Of a stretch of DNA of 64,000 nt, positions 1 to 10,100 are shown in pieces. The notes under the pieces were generated by a model. The model saw only the letters and a list, made by a program, of their open reading frames with translations. It searched no databases and was not told where the DNA came from. The DNA comes from Bradyrhizobium sp. U87765 SZCCT0048 (GTDB lineage Bacteria; Pseudomonadota; Alphaproteobacteria; Rhizobiales; Xanthobacteraceae): the NCBI RefSeq assembly GCF_018131225.1, contig NZ_JAFCMM010000002.1, positions 1,054,001 through 1,118,000 on the forward strand, given 5' to 3'. The stretch's first letter is position 1; the number at the start of each line of letters is the position of its first letter. The translations under genes and the position numbers were made by a program.

Positions 1-47
1 CCATCGATGCCGGCGCCGGCAAGACGCTGCGCTTCGGCATGCCCTGA
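1..47 (+). CDS. 3' end of an unidentified upstream gene
   Basis: One forward frame is open from the window edge to a TGA at 45-47 and would end a protein in IDAGAGKTLRFGMP. It stops 8 bases before the start of the next gene, which would suit an operon. The 14 visible residues are too few to name a family, and it could be chance reading. Confidence 0.3.
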   Translation, partial: IDAGAGKTLRFGMP

Positions 48-54
48 GGCCCCC

Positions 55-771
55 ATGACGCAATCCGTAACTCAACGCCCCGCACCCCGTCGCTTCGGCC
101 ATGTCGAAACCTGGGTGTTCGACCTCGACAACACGCTGTATCCGCACCATGTCAACCTGTGGCAGCAGGTCGATGGTCGCATCCGCGACTATGTCGCCGG
201 CTATCTCAAGGTGCCGGCCGAGGAAGCCTTCCGCATCCAGAAGGACTACTACCGCCGCTACGGCACCACGATGCGCGGCATGATGACCGAGCATGGCATC
301 AAGGCCGACGACTTCCTCAGCTATGTGCACGCCATCGACCATTCGCCGCTGGAGCCGAACCCGGCGATGGGCGCCGCGATCGCCGCCCTGCCGGGCCGCA
401 AGCTGATCCTCACCAACGGCTCGCGCGACCACGCCGGCGCCGTGCTGGCGCGGCTCGGCATCGCCGAGCAGTTCGAGGCGGTGTTCGACATTGTCGCTGC
501 CGAACTCGAGCCCAAGCCCGCGCTGCAGACCTACCGCCGCTTCCTCGACCTGCATGGCGTCGATCCGACGCGCGCGGCCATGTTCGAAGACCTCGCCCGC
601 AACCTGGTGGTGCCCCATGACCTCGGCATGACCACCGTGCTGGTGGTGCCGGACGGCACCCGGGACGTGGTCCGCGAGGACTGGGAGCTGGAGGGCCGCG
701 GCGCCGCCCATGTCGACCATGTCACCGACGACCTGACCGGCTTCCTGCAGGGCCTGCTGCCGGCAAAGTAG
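55..771 (+). CDS. HAD-family pyrimidine 5'-nucleotidase
   Basis: Cytosolic haloacid dehalogenase-superfamily phosphatase, probably dephosphorylating pyrimidine nucleoside monophosphates. The first motif is WVFDLDNTLY near residue 20, with the nucleophile and acid aspartates in DLD. LILTNGS is motif II, a lysine follows in ELEPKPA, and MFEDLARN supplies the late acidic motif. At 238 residues it has the usual size. I chose the ATG at 55 (MTQSVTQRP) over an in-frame ATG at 7, because the earlier one overlaps the end of the upstream frame. dapD follows after 86 bases. The HAD fold is clear; the substrate is inferred from similarity to the bacterial pyrimidine 5'-nucleotidase group. Confidence 0.85.
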   Translation: MTQSVTQRPAPRRFGHVETWVFDLDNTLYPHHVNLWQQVDGRIRDYVAGYLKVPAEEAFRIQKDYYRRYGTTMRGMMTEHGIKADDFLSYVHAIDHSPLEPNPAMGAAIAALPGRKLILTNGSRDHAGAVLARLGIAEQFEAVFDIVAAELEPKPALQTYRRFLDLHGVDPTRAAMFEDLARNLVVPHDLGMTTVLVVPDGTRDVVREDWELEGRGAAHVDHVTDDLTGFLQGLLPAK

Positions 772-857
772 GGGCTGCCGCGCTTGACTCCGCCCCCCCG
801 AATCCCGACAAAAGCCTCCGATCATACGCCCTCCCGCCGTTTTCCAAGGAACGAGAT

Positions 858-1703
858 ATGTCCCTGTCCGCCCTCGAAACCACCCTCAACGCAGCCTTTG
901 ACGCGCGCGACACCGTGAACGCCGCGACCAAGGGCGAGGTGCGCGAGGCCGTGGACCACGCGCTCGACCTGCTCGACAAGGGCGAGGCCCGCGTCGCCGA
1001 GCGCCAGGCCGACGGCAAGTGGCATGTCAACCAGTGGCTGAAGAAGGCGGTGCTGTTGTCGTTCCGCCTCAACGACATGAGCCCGATCCCGGGCGGCCCG
1101 GGCGGCGCCAACTGGTGGGACAAGGTGCCCTCCAAGTTCGAGGGCTGGGGCGAGAACCGCTTCCGCGCGGCGGGCTTTCGCGCCGTGCCCGGTTCTATCG
1201 TCCGCCGCTCGGCGTTCATCGCCAGGAACGTCGTGCTGATGCCCTCGTTCGTGAACCTCGGCGCCTATGTCGATGAATCGACCATGGTCGACACCTGGGC
1301 GACGGTCGGCTCGTGCGCCCAGATCGGCAAGAACGTCCACATCTCCGGCGGCGTCGGCATCGGCGGCGTGCTCGAACCGCTGCAGGCCGGCCCGGTGATC
1401 ATCGAGGACGACTGCTTCATCGGCGCGCGTTCGGAAGTCGCTGAAGGCGTCGTCGTGCGCAAGGGCGCGGTGCTGTCGATGGGCGTGTTCCTCGGCGCCT
1501 CGACCAAGATCGTCGACCGCGAGAGCGGCGAAGTGTTCATCGGCGAGGTGCCGGCCTACTCCGTGGTGGTGCCGGGCGCGCTGCCGGGCAAGCCGCTCAA
1601 GGACGGCTCGCAGGGGCCCTCGCTCGCCTGCGCCGTGATCGTCAAGCGCGTCGACGAGAAGACCCGCTCCAAGACCAGCATCAACGAACTGCTGCGCGAC
1701 TGA
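858..1703 (+). CDS. dapD: 2,3,4,5-tetrahydropyridine-2,6-dicarboxylate N-succinyltransferase
   Basis: Transfers succinyl from succinyl-CoA to tetrahydrodipicolinate in the succinylase branch of diaminopimelate/lysine synthesis, in the cytosol. The protein is 281 residues, as usual for DapD. An N-terminal helical region precedes a left-handed beta-helix built of hexapeptide repeats from about residue 110 (IARNVVLMPSFVNLGAYV). The helix continues through the GGVGIGGVLEPLQ and IIEDDCFIGARSEV segments typical of the family. An AAGGA-like ribosome site (ccaaggaacgag) lies just upstream of the ATG. dapE lies two genes downstream, so two steps of the same pathway are linked here. Confidence 0.97.
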   Translation: MSLSALETTLNAAFDARDTVNAATKGEVREAVDHALDLLDKGEARVAERQADGKWHVNQWLKKAVLLSFRLNDMSPIPGGPGGANWWDKVPSKFEGWGENRFRAAGFRAVPGSIVRRSAFIARNVVLMPSFVNLGAYVDESTMVDTWATVGSCAQIGKNVHISGGVGIGGVLEPLQAGPVIIEDDCFIGARSEVAEGVVVRKGAVLSMGVFLGASTKIVDRESGEVFIGEVPAYSVVVPGALPGKPLKDGSQGPSLACAVIVKRVDEKTRSKTSINELLRD

Positions 1704-1820
1704 CGCGCAGCACGCTCCGCGGTCACCATGACCGCGGCGGCCAGTACGTGGGATCTGTCATTCGCGTCGGTATCGTCAGGAGATGCGAATGACAGGGCCG
1801 GGACTCCAGGGAGACGTGTC

Positions 1821-2279
1821 GTGGACTGGCAGATGTTCTTGTTCAGCACGGCTGGACGTATCCCGCGGGCCAGATACTGGCTCGCCCTGCTGTTCTACGC
1901 GGTGATCATCTTCGCAGGCTTCGCCTGCGCGCTGCTGCTGCTCACCAGCAGCTCCGACATCGCCTCGGTACTGCTTTATGTCGGCGGCGGGCTCTTGTTC
2001 CTGCTGCTGTATTTCTCCGTCAATGCCGTCGCCATCAAGCGCCTGCACGACCGCGACAAGAGCGGCTGGTGGACGGTGGCGTTCGTGGCGCTGCCGGGCC
2101 TGCTGTACGGCGCCAGCAACGGCCTCGTCACGCCGGACAGCAGCCGCGTCCTGCGCATCGCCGCGCTGCTGCTGTTGCTGTGGGGCCTCGTCGAGCTCGG
2201 CGGCATCCGCGGCACCAAAGGCCCCAACCGCTTCGGCGACGACCCGCTCGATCCCTCCGCCGAGCCGACAGGATCCTGA
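1821..2279 (+). CDS. DUF805 small membrane protein
   Basis: Inner-membrane protein of unknown function, about 152 residues. The family signature is at the very start (DWQMFLFSTAGRIPRARYW), followed by hydrophobic segments near residues 22-45, 52-70 and 85-130, so three or four membrane spans. RLHDRDKSGWW is the conserved loop between spans. I use the GTG at 1821: GGGAG ends 7 bases upstream and the DUF805 signature begins at once. An ATG 93 bases earlier would add a non-conserved leader. Its TGA abuts the ATG of dapE with no gap, so the two are almost certainly co-transcribed and perhaps translationally coupled. Its role in the dap operon is unknown. Confidence 0.85.
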   Translation: MDWQMFLFSTAGRIPRARYWLALLFYAVIIFAGFACALLLLTSSSDIASVLLYVGGGLLFLLLYFSVNAVAIKRLHDRDKSGWWTVAFVALPGLLYGASNGLVTPDSSRVLRIAALLLLLWGLVELGGIRGTKGPNRFGDDPLDPSAEPTGS

Positions 2280-3437
2280 ATGACGACCGACTCGCTCTCC
2301 ATCGCCCGCGACCTGCTGCGCTGTCCCTCCGTGACCCCCGCGGAAGCCGGCTCGCTCGGCGTGCTCGAACGCCTGCTCAAGGACGCCGGCTTCGAGGTGC
2401 ATCGCATGACCTTCAGCGAGCCGGGCTGGCCCGATGTCGAGAATCTCTACGCGCGGATCGGCACGGCGGCGCCGCACCTGACTTTCGCCGGCCACACCGA
2501 CGTGGTCCCGGCCGGCGACGAGACCGCCTGGAGCCACGACCCATTCGCGGGCGACGTCAAGGATGGCGTGCTCTATGGCCGCGGCGCGGTCGACATGAAG
2601 GGCGCGATCGCCTGCGCAGTCGCCGCGACCCTCGACCATCTCGCCGCCCGCGGCGGCACGCCGAAAGGCTCGATTTCGTTCCTGATCACCGGCGACGAGG
2701 AAGGCCCCGCGATCAACGGCACGCCCAAACTGCTGCAATGGGCGGCGGAACGCGGCGAAAAGTTCGACCACTGCGTGCTCGGCGAGCCGAGCAATGTCGA
2801 CGTGCTCGGCGACAGCATCAAGCTGGGCCGGCGCGGCTCGCTGTCCGGCACCGTCACCGTCGATGGCGTACAGGGCCATGTCGCCTACCCGCATCGCGCC
2901 GCCAATCCGGTGCCTGATATCGCTGGCATCATCACCGCGCTGTCGTCGGAGCCGCTCGACCACGGCAACGAACATTTCCAGGCCTCCAACCTCGAGTTCG
3001 TCACCGTCGACGTCGGCAACCCGGCGTGGAACGTGATCCCCGGCCAGGCCAGGGCACGCTTCAACATCCGCTACAACGACTGCCACACCGAGGCTTCGCT
3101 CAAGGCGCTGGTTGAAGAGCGCCTCGCCCGCGCCTGCGGCAACCGCATCAAGGCGCACATCGCCTGGGAGCCGTCCAACTCCGGCGTGTTTATCGCCAAG
3201 CCCGGCCCGTTCACCGACATGGTGATCGGTGCGATCGAGGAAGTGACCGGCCGCAAGCCCGCCTTGAGCACCGGCGGCGGCACCTCGGACGCGCGCTTCA
3301 TCACCCACTACTGCCCGGTGCTGGAGTTCGGCCTCGTCGGCCAGACCATGCACCAGATCGATGAGCGCACCCCGGTCGCCGACCTCGAAAACCTGACCAA
3401 AGTCTATCGCAGCGTGCTCGACCGCTATTTTGCATGA
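2280..3437 (+). CDS. dapE: Succinyl-diaminopimelate desuccinylase
   Basis: M20-family zinc peptidase that hydrolyses N-succinyl-LL-diaminopimelate to LL-diaminopimelate and succinate, downstream of DapD. The metal-site landmarks are all present: FAGHTDVVPAGD, GRGAVDMKGA, TGDEEGPAINGT with the catalytic glutamate pair, and the C-terminal histidine region GQTMHQID. A dimerisation-domain segment (GHVAYPHRAANPV) lies in the middle. The length of 385 residues is normal. The ATG directly follows the DUF805 stop codon, and the gene overlaps the following nucleosidase by 4 bases (ATGA), so this is a tight operon. Confidence 0.97.
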   Translation: MTTDSLSIARDLLRCPSVTPAEAGSLGVLERLLKDAGFEVHRMTFSEPGWPDVENLYARIGTAAPHLTFAGHTDVVPAGDETAWSHDPFAGDVKDGVLYGRGAVDMKGAIACAVAATLDHLAARGGTPKGSISFLITGDEEGPAINGTPKLLQWAAERGEKFDHCVLGEPSNVDVLGDSIKLGRRGSLSGTVTVDGVQGHVAYPHRAANPVPDIAGIITALSSEPLDHGNEHFQASNLEFVTVDVGNPAWNVIPGQARARFNIRYNDCHTEASLKALVEERLARACGNRIKAHIAWEPSNSGVFIAKPGPFTDMVIGAIEEVTGRKPALSTGGGTSDARFITHYCPVLEFGLVGQTMHQIDERTPVADLENLTKVYRSVLDRYFA

Positions 3438-3997
3438 CCATCCTCGTCCTCACCGCGCTGCGCAGCGAGCTGAGCCCCGAGCGGGCCCCGGACGGCGTCG
3501 AGGTGGTGTTCGGCGGGGTCGGCAAGATCAACACCACCATCGCCACCACCACCGCGCTGCTCGCACGCAAGCCGTCGCTGGTCGTGAACTACGGCACCTG
3601 CGGCAGGATCAATCCGCGCCTGCACGGCCTGCTGGAAATCGCCGAAGTCATCCAGCGCGACATGATGGCGATGCCGCTGGCGCCGCGTGGCGTCACGCCT
3701 CTCAGCGACGAGGACAGCGTCCTGACGTCCGGCCACGGCAACGCCGTGTGCGGCACCGGCGACAGCTTCGTCACCGCCAGCGATCCCTGGCTGACCGAGA
3801 ACAGGGTCGATGTCGTCGACATGGAACTGTTCGCCATCGCCCGCGTCTGCAAGCACTTCGGCGTCGCGTGGCGCGCCTTCAAGTTCATCACCGACGGCGC
3901 CGACGACACCGCCCACGACGACTGGACAGCGAATGTCGCGGGTGGCGAGGACCTGTTCTGGAACGTGCTGACCCGCGACGTGCTCGGGCGCGTGTGA
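3434..3997 (+). CDS. MTA/SAH nucleosidase-like phosphorylase-superfamily protein
   Basis: Predicted cytosolic nucleosidase of the PNP/UDP phosphorylase superfamily, 187 residues and shorter than E. coli Pfs (about 232). An N-terminal strand MTILVLTALRSEL and a GGVGKINT loop match the 'GxGK' region. NYGTCGRI corresponds to the N-G-T/S-A-G turn. VVDMELFAIARVC is the DMExxA ribose/purine motif, and ITDGADD carries the late catalytic aspartate. The start codon overlaps the dapE stop. The substrate could be methylthioadenosine, S-adenosylhomocysteine or another nucleoside; I cannot choose from sequence. The shortened N-terminal half is the main oddity. Confidence 0.75.
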   Translation: MTILVLTALRSELSPERAPDGVEVVFGGVGKINTTIATTTALLARKPSLVVNYGTCGRINPRLHGLLEIAEVIQRDMMAMPLAPRGVTPLSDEDSVLTSGHGNAVCGTGDSFVTASDPWLTENRVDVVDMELFAIARVCKHFGVAWRAFKFITDGADDTAHDDWTANVAGGEDLFWNVLTRDVLGRV

Positions 3998-4091
3998 CGG
4001 CCTGAAGGCGGCCGGAATGTCGCGCTGGCGATCACCTCGGTCACCGCCCGCACCGGATCGCGCCTCTTCCGCGCCGCTCCGGCCTTGCACA

Positions 4092-4119
4092 GGCGTGCGC
4101 CGCCAGTGAGGCGCACGCC
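4092..4119. terminator. Bidirectional hairpin between convergent genes
   Basis: Perfect 10-bp inverted repeat (GGCGTGCGCC at 4092-4101 and its complement at 4110-4119) with an 8-base loop. It sits between the forward dapE-nucleosidase operon and the reverse exoprotein operon, where both need an end. There is no T-run on either side, so it may be a weak or Rho-assisted terminator. Confidence 0.55.
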
Positions 4120-4144
4120 AGCGTCGTCGTCGCCCGATCCCCCT

Positions 4145-7100
4145 TCAAAGCACGCTGAAACACGCGCTGCCGAAGCAGACCACCGGCCGGTCGCCGCGTG
4201 GATCGGCATAGACCACGTGCCCGCCTCCCGCGGCTCCCGGCTGGGGTGCCCCGAAGAACGCCGTGACGCCGATAGGCACCTGTTGCGGCGGCGCGACCGG
4301 GCTCTGCAGCGTATCGAGAACCGCCGACAGCGAGTTGGCCGGCGGACGCGGCTGCACCGTGAGGTTCGCGCCCACATAGGTCAGGATATAGTTGGCGGAC
4401 GGCCTGGCGAGGCTGCCCTGGGTGATGGCGTAGGTCCCCGCCGGCGAATTCATGTCCGCCGCCGTCGCCAGCATGCCGCTCAGCATGTCGCCGTTGGCGA
4501 GGCCGCGACCGCCGACGCTGTAGGTCAGTGCCGGATTGGCATCGCCGCTGGTCCTGCTGAGGGCGTCTGCGGTCACGGTGATCGGCCGCGGCGTCACCGT
4601 CAGCGTCGCACCGGTGAAGCCGGTCAGCGTGTAGTTGGCGGACGCGGCGAGCGAGCCCTGCAGGATGGCATAGGCGCCGATATTGCTGGTCGGCGTCGCG
4701 GCCGTGGCGAGGCTGCCGGACAGCGTATCGCCGTTGACGAGACCGCCGCCGCCGACGACGTAGGTGAGCGCCGGATTGGCATCGCCATAGGTCCGCGACT
4801 GGTCGTTCGCCGTCACCGTGATGACGCGTGGCGTGAGCGTCAGCGCCGTCGCGTTGCCGGCGGCCTGGACGAAGACATAATTGCCATTGTTGGCCGTGAG
4901 GCCCGCGCCGGTGATGCCGTAGGCGCCGACGCCGGACGCGGCGCCGGCGCTGCTCGCGAACGTCATCGTGCCGGTCGTGGCGCTGCCGAGCGTCTCGTTG
5001 TTCACGAAGCCCGTGACGGTGCCGGCGAACGCCGGATTGCTATCGCCGTACTGCCGTGTCGCGGCACCGGCGGTGTAGGTCAGCGTCGCCGGATTGATGA
5101 CGAACCTGGCCGGATTCGCGGCAAAGGCCAGTGTGTAATTGCCGCCGGCCGACAACGTGCCGAGCGTATAGGCATAGGGGCCACCCGCCACCGTTTCGCC
5201 GGCGACACGGCCGAGCGCACCAGTCAAGGCGAGGCCGCTGTCGTCGATGCCGAGACCCGCGTTCACCACCCGCCCGCTCGCGCTGTAGGTGAAAGTCGGG
5301 TCCGCACCGCCATAGGTCTTCGACTGTCCGCCGGTCGGCGTAACCGTCAGCGTCGCCGGCGTCACTGTCAGCGTATTGCCGGCATAGGTGATGGCATAGT
5401 TCGCATTGTTGGCGTTGGTCACGGTGCCCTGGGCGATGGCATAGCCTCCACCGACGACGTTCTCTCCGCCCGCACGGCTCAGCGTGCCCGACAGCACGTC
5501 GCCGTTCACCAGGCCGTTGCCGCCCACCGTGAAGGAGAGCGTCGGGTCGCTGGTGCCATAGACCTTGCTCTGGGCGTCCACCGTCACGGTGATGGCACGG
5601 CGTCCGATCGACAGCGCTGTTGAATTGCCGGATGCCTGAACGAAGACGTAGTTGCCGTTGTTGGCGATCAGCCCAGAACCGGTGATGGCGTAGCCGCCGA
5701 CACCGGACGCCAGGTTGGCGCTGCTCGCGAACATCGCCGTACCGGTGGTCGCGGTCGCCAGCGTCTCGTTGTTGACGAAGCCCGTGACGATCCCGGAGAA
5801 CGCCGGGTTGGCGTCGCCATACGACCGGGTGGCCGCATTGGCGGTATAGGTCAGCGTCGCCGGATTGATAACGAACGCCGCCGGGTGCGCAGCAAACGCC
5901 AAGGTGTAGTTGCCGCCGGCCGACAGCGAGCCGAGCGTGTAAGCATAGGGGCCACCCGCAACCGTCTCGCCGGCGACACGGCCGAGCGCGCCGGTCAGCG
6001 CGAGGCCGCTGTCGTCGATGCCGAGCCCCGCATTCACCACACGGCCGCTCGCGGTATAGGTGAAAGTCGGATCCGCCCCGCCATAGGTCTTCGACTGCCC
6101 GCTGGTCGGCGTGATGGTCAGCGTCGCCGGGGTGATGCTCAGCGTGTTGCCGACATAGGTGATGGCATAGTTCGTATTGTTGGCGCTGGTGATGCTGCCC
6201 TGGCCGATGGCGTAGCCGCCGCCGACGACATTCTCGCCGACGACGCGGGTCAGCGTGCCTGTGAGGGTCTCGCCGCTGACCAGACCGGCGCCGCTGACCA
6301 GGTAGGTCAGGGACGGATCCGCGCTGCCATAGACCTTGCTTTGGGCGTCTGCCGTCACCGTGATGGCACGTGGCGTGATCGCGAAGCTTGCCGGATTTGT
6401 CGCCATCGCCAGCGTGTAGTTCGATCCTCCGGAGAGCGTATTGAGGGTGTAGCTGTAGGGGCCACCAACCACCGTCTCACCTGCGACGCGTCCCAGCCTG
6501 CCTGTCAGCGTGAGGCCGCTATCGTCAATTCCGAGCGTTGCGTTCACCACCCGACCGCCCACTGCGTAGGTGTAGGTCGGATTCACATTGCCGTAGGTCT
6601 TGGACTGGCCGCTATTGGGCGCGATGGTCAGCGTCGCCGGCGTAATCGCAAAGCTCGCCGGATTCGTCGCCATCACCAGCGTATAGTTCGACCCGGCGGA
6701 AAGGGTGTTGAGCGTGTAGCCGTAAGGACCGCCGGCCACGTTTTCGCCGGCCGCGCGGCCGAGCCCGCCAGTCAGCGTCAGGCCGCTGTCATTGATGCCG
6801 AGACCCGCGTTCACCACCTGACCGCTCGCGGTGTAGGCGAAGGTCGGGTCCGCCTGGCCGTAGGTCTTGGACTGTCCGGCGGTCGGGGCGATCGTCAGCG
6901 TCGCCGGCGTGATCGCGAAGGCCGCCGGGTTCGCCGCCATCACCAGCGTGTAGTTGGCGCCGGCCGACAGCGAGCCGAGGGTGTAAGCGTAGGGGCCGCC
7001 CGCAACCGTCTCACCGGCCGTACGGCCAAGCGCACCGGTCAGCGTAAGACCGCTGTCGTTGATGCCGAGGCCGGCGTTCACCACCTGCCCGCTCGCAGCA

Positions 7101-10100
7101 TAGCCGAAGGTCGGATCGGTCTGGCCGTAGACCTTGGACTGAGCGCTGGTCGGGGCGATCGTCAGCGTTGCCGGGGTGACGGTCAGCGTATTGCCGGTAT
7201 AGCTGATGGCGTAATTCGGATTGTTGGTGTTGGTGACGCTGCCCTGGCCGATGGCATAGCCGCCACCGACGACATTCTCGCCGGCGATACGGGTCAATGT
7301 GCCTGTCAGTGTATCGCCGTTGACCAGGCCGCCGCCACCGACCGTATAGCCAAGCGTCGGATCGGCGCTGCCGTACACCTTGCTCTGGGCATTCGCCGTC
7401 ACCGTGATCGCACGTGCGTTGATGGTGAGATTGGCGCCCGTGAACGTCGTGATCTGGTAGTTGGCGCTGGCGTTGCCGAGATCGCCGGCCGTGATGCCAT
7501 AGACACCGACGCCCGTGGACGTCGTCGCCGACGTCGCCAGCGCGCCCGACAGGCTGTCGTTGTTCACGAGCCCCTGTCCGCCGACGGTATAGGTCAGCGC
7601 CGGGTTGGCGTCGCCGTAACTGCGCGACTGGGCATCGGCCGTCACCGTGATCTGCCGTGGCGTGATGGTCAGATTGGCGCCGGTGTAGGAGGTGATCGTA
7701 TAGTTGGAATTGCCGAGGGTGCCCTGCGTGATGCCATAGGTGCCGATCCCTGTGGCCGAGGCCGCCGACGTCGCCAACGCTCCCGACAGCGTGTCGCTGC
7801 CGACAAGACCGTTCACGGAATATGTGAAGGTGGGATTGGCGTCGCCATAGGCGCGCGTCGCCGCATTGGCGGTCACCGAGATGGAACGCGGCGTGATTGT
7901 CTCGTTGGCGCTGACATAGGTGATGGCGTAATTGAAATTGCCGAGCGTGCCCTGCGTGATCGCATAATTTCCGACGTTCGACGTCGAGCTTGCCAATGTC
8001 GAAAGCCCGCCCGTGAGCACGTCGCCGTTCAGCAGGCCGCCGTTCGTGATCTGATATGTCAGCGTCGGATCGGTGGTATCGCCATAGACGCGGGTTTTCG
8101 CATCGGCAGTGATCGTCAGCGGTCGCCCGGTCACCGTCAACGTGCCCGGAATATAGACCAGCCGGTAGACGTTGCCCGACGGACTCGTCACCGCGGCTCC
8201 GGATGCGGTGATGGCATAATCGCCGACATTGGAGAACTGGCCGGCCGAGGTGAAGAGGCTGGCCAGCGTGGCGAAGCTGTCGCCCGGCTTCAGGTTGCCG
8301 TAGTAAGTCGCCGTCAGCGTCGGATTGGTATCGCCATAATTGCGTGTGATCGCATTCGGCGCGATCGTCAGCACCGACAGGAAGGCATAGAGCTCCGGAT
8401 AGTGCGCGACACCGGAGCCGTTGTTCTGGCCGACCTGGTTCGGCGGCGCCCAGACCCCCTGGAAGTCCCAGCCGCTAAAGAGCGTCTGGTAGTTCGAAAG
8501 ATCCTGCAATTGGGCGGTTGTCTGGCCAGTGGCGTTGAAGGTGTAGAGATTGGTGCCATAGCCCTGGGACATGCCGGTTGTCGTCGTGTCCCAGAACGAG
8601 TTCGTAACCCGTCCGACACCGCTGTTATATCCGACCAGTCCGCCCAGATCCGATGTGCCGCTGACAGCGCCGGTCGCGTAGGTGCGGGTGATGATGCCGT
8701 GGTTGTAGCCGGCCAGACCGCCGACCTCGGAGCTGCCCGCAAGCCCCGTGACGGTGCCGCTGGCATAGGCGTCGCTGATCGCGCCGAAGGACTGGTTCAT
8801 GCCGACAAGACCGCCGACGTTCTGCAGGCCGCTGACCGTGCCACCGGCATAGGACTGACTGATCGTTCCGAAATTCGTGCCGACAAGGCCACCCACATAG
8901 ATGCCGGTGCCGGTCCCCGTTACCGATGCCGTGGAATAGCTCTGCGAGAGGACGTTGACGTTGGTCCCGACCAGGCCGCCGACACTCTGTGTTCCGGAGA
9001 CGGTGCCCGTCGCATAGACGTTGGTGATCGTGCCGAGGCTGCGGGCGGCAATCACACCCACCTGATTTCCTCCCGACACCGTCGCGTTGACGACGCCGAG
9101 ATTCCTGACGATCCCTTCCGCCTCGATAATGCCGAACAGGCCAGCGAGGTCGCCACGGCTGATCGACAGATTCGCGATGGTGTGACCGCCGCCGTCCAGC
9201 ACGCCCCGGAACTGGACCGCGCTGCCGATCGGCACGAAGCCATAGCCGTCGCCGAGCACGTTGGAGGTGAACCAGTTGCCGGAGCTGCTGCCGAGCGCGG
9301 CGGACAGGTCGATGTTCCGCATCAGCGTGTAGGACGCGGTCGGCGCCAGCATCATCAGCTGCAGCTGATGCGCGTTGCCGATGCTGGTGGAATATTCGCT
9401 CAGCAGGAACGGCCGTGTCGCGCCATGGAGGCTGTAGGGGTTGTTGAGCGTCCCATCGGCGTCAATGATGACGAAGCCAGACGCCCCGGGCGTGGTGCCG
9501 AAGGTGAGGCCGGGCATGTTGGCCGAATTGGCGAACTGGGCGGTCGTCAAGCCGGTCGCCTGGAACGTGCCGACCGCGCCACCATTGCCGTTGCTCTTGC
9601 CAGTGGTCTGGGTGTCCCAGTAGGAATTGGTGACGCTCGCTCCACCCGACACGTCGTAGCCGACAAGACCGCCGCTCTGAGGGTTGTACGTGGCCGTGAC
9701 GAGACCGGTCGCGTAGGTCTGTGTGATCGGACCCGAATTGGCCCCGACCAGTCCGCCAGCAGTGTAGCCGAAAACGCTTCCCGTCGCGTAGCTCTGCGAG
9801 ATCGAACTGTTGTTCTGCCCGACAAGACCTCCCGCCGCCCCGCCCTGGGCCGACACATTGCCGCTCGCGTACGAACCGACAATGGACGCACCGTTGTAGC
9901 CGACCAGACCACCGGCATTGTCGCCGCCGGAGCCCTGGCCGCGCAACGTGTTGGTCACGTTTCCGGTGGCGTAGGAGAATTGGATGACGCCGCCCGCATT
10001 GTAACCGGCCAGTCCGCCGGAATACCGATAGCCCGAGACGCTGGCGCCCGAGAAGGAATTGGTGATGGTGCCATTGTTCTGACCGACGAGCCCACCGACA

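Noticed and set aside
1776..3353. Reverse frame of 525 codons opposite the DUF805 and dapE genes
   Set aside because: Low-complexity composition typical of GC-rich antisense frames; both forward genes are well supported.
4300..8400. Regularly spaced repeats resembling a CRISPR or satellite array
   Set aside because: The repeats are in-frame protein domains of 70-90 codons within exoprotein 1, with no short palindromic repeat and unique-spacer pattern and no cas genes.
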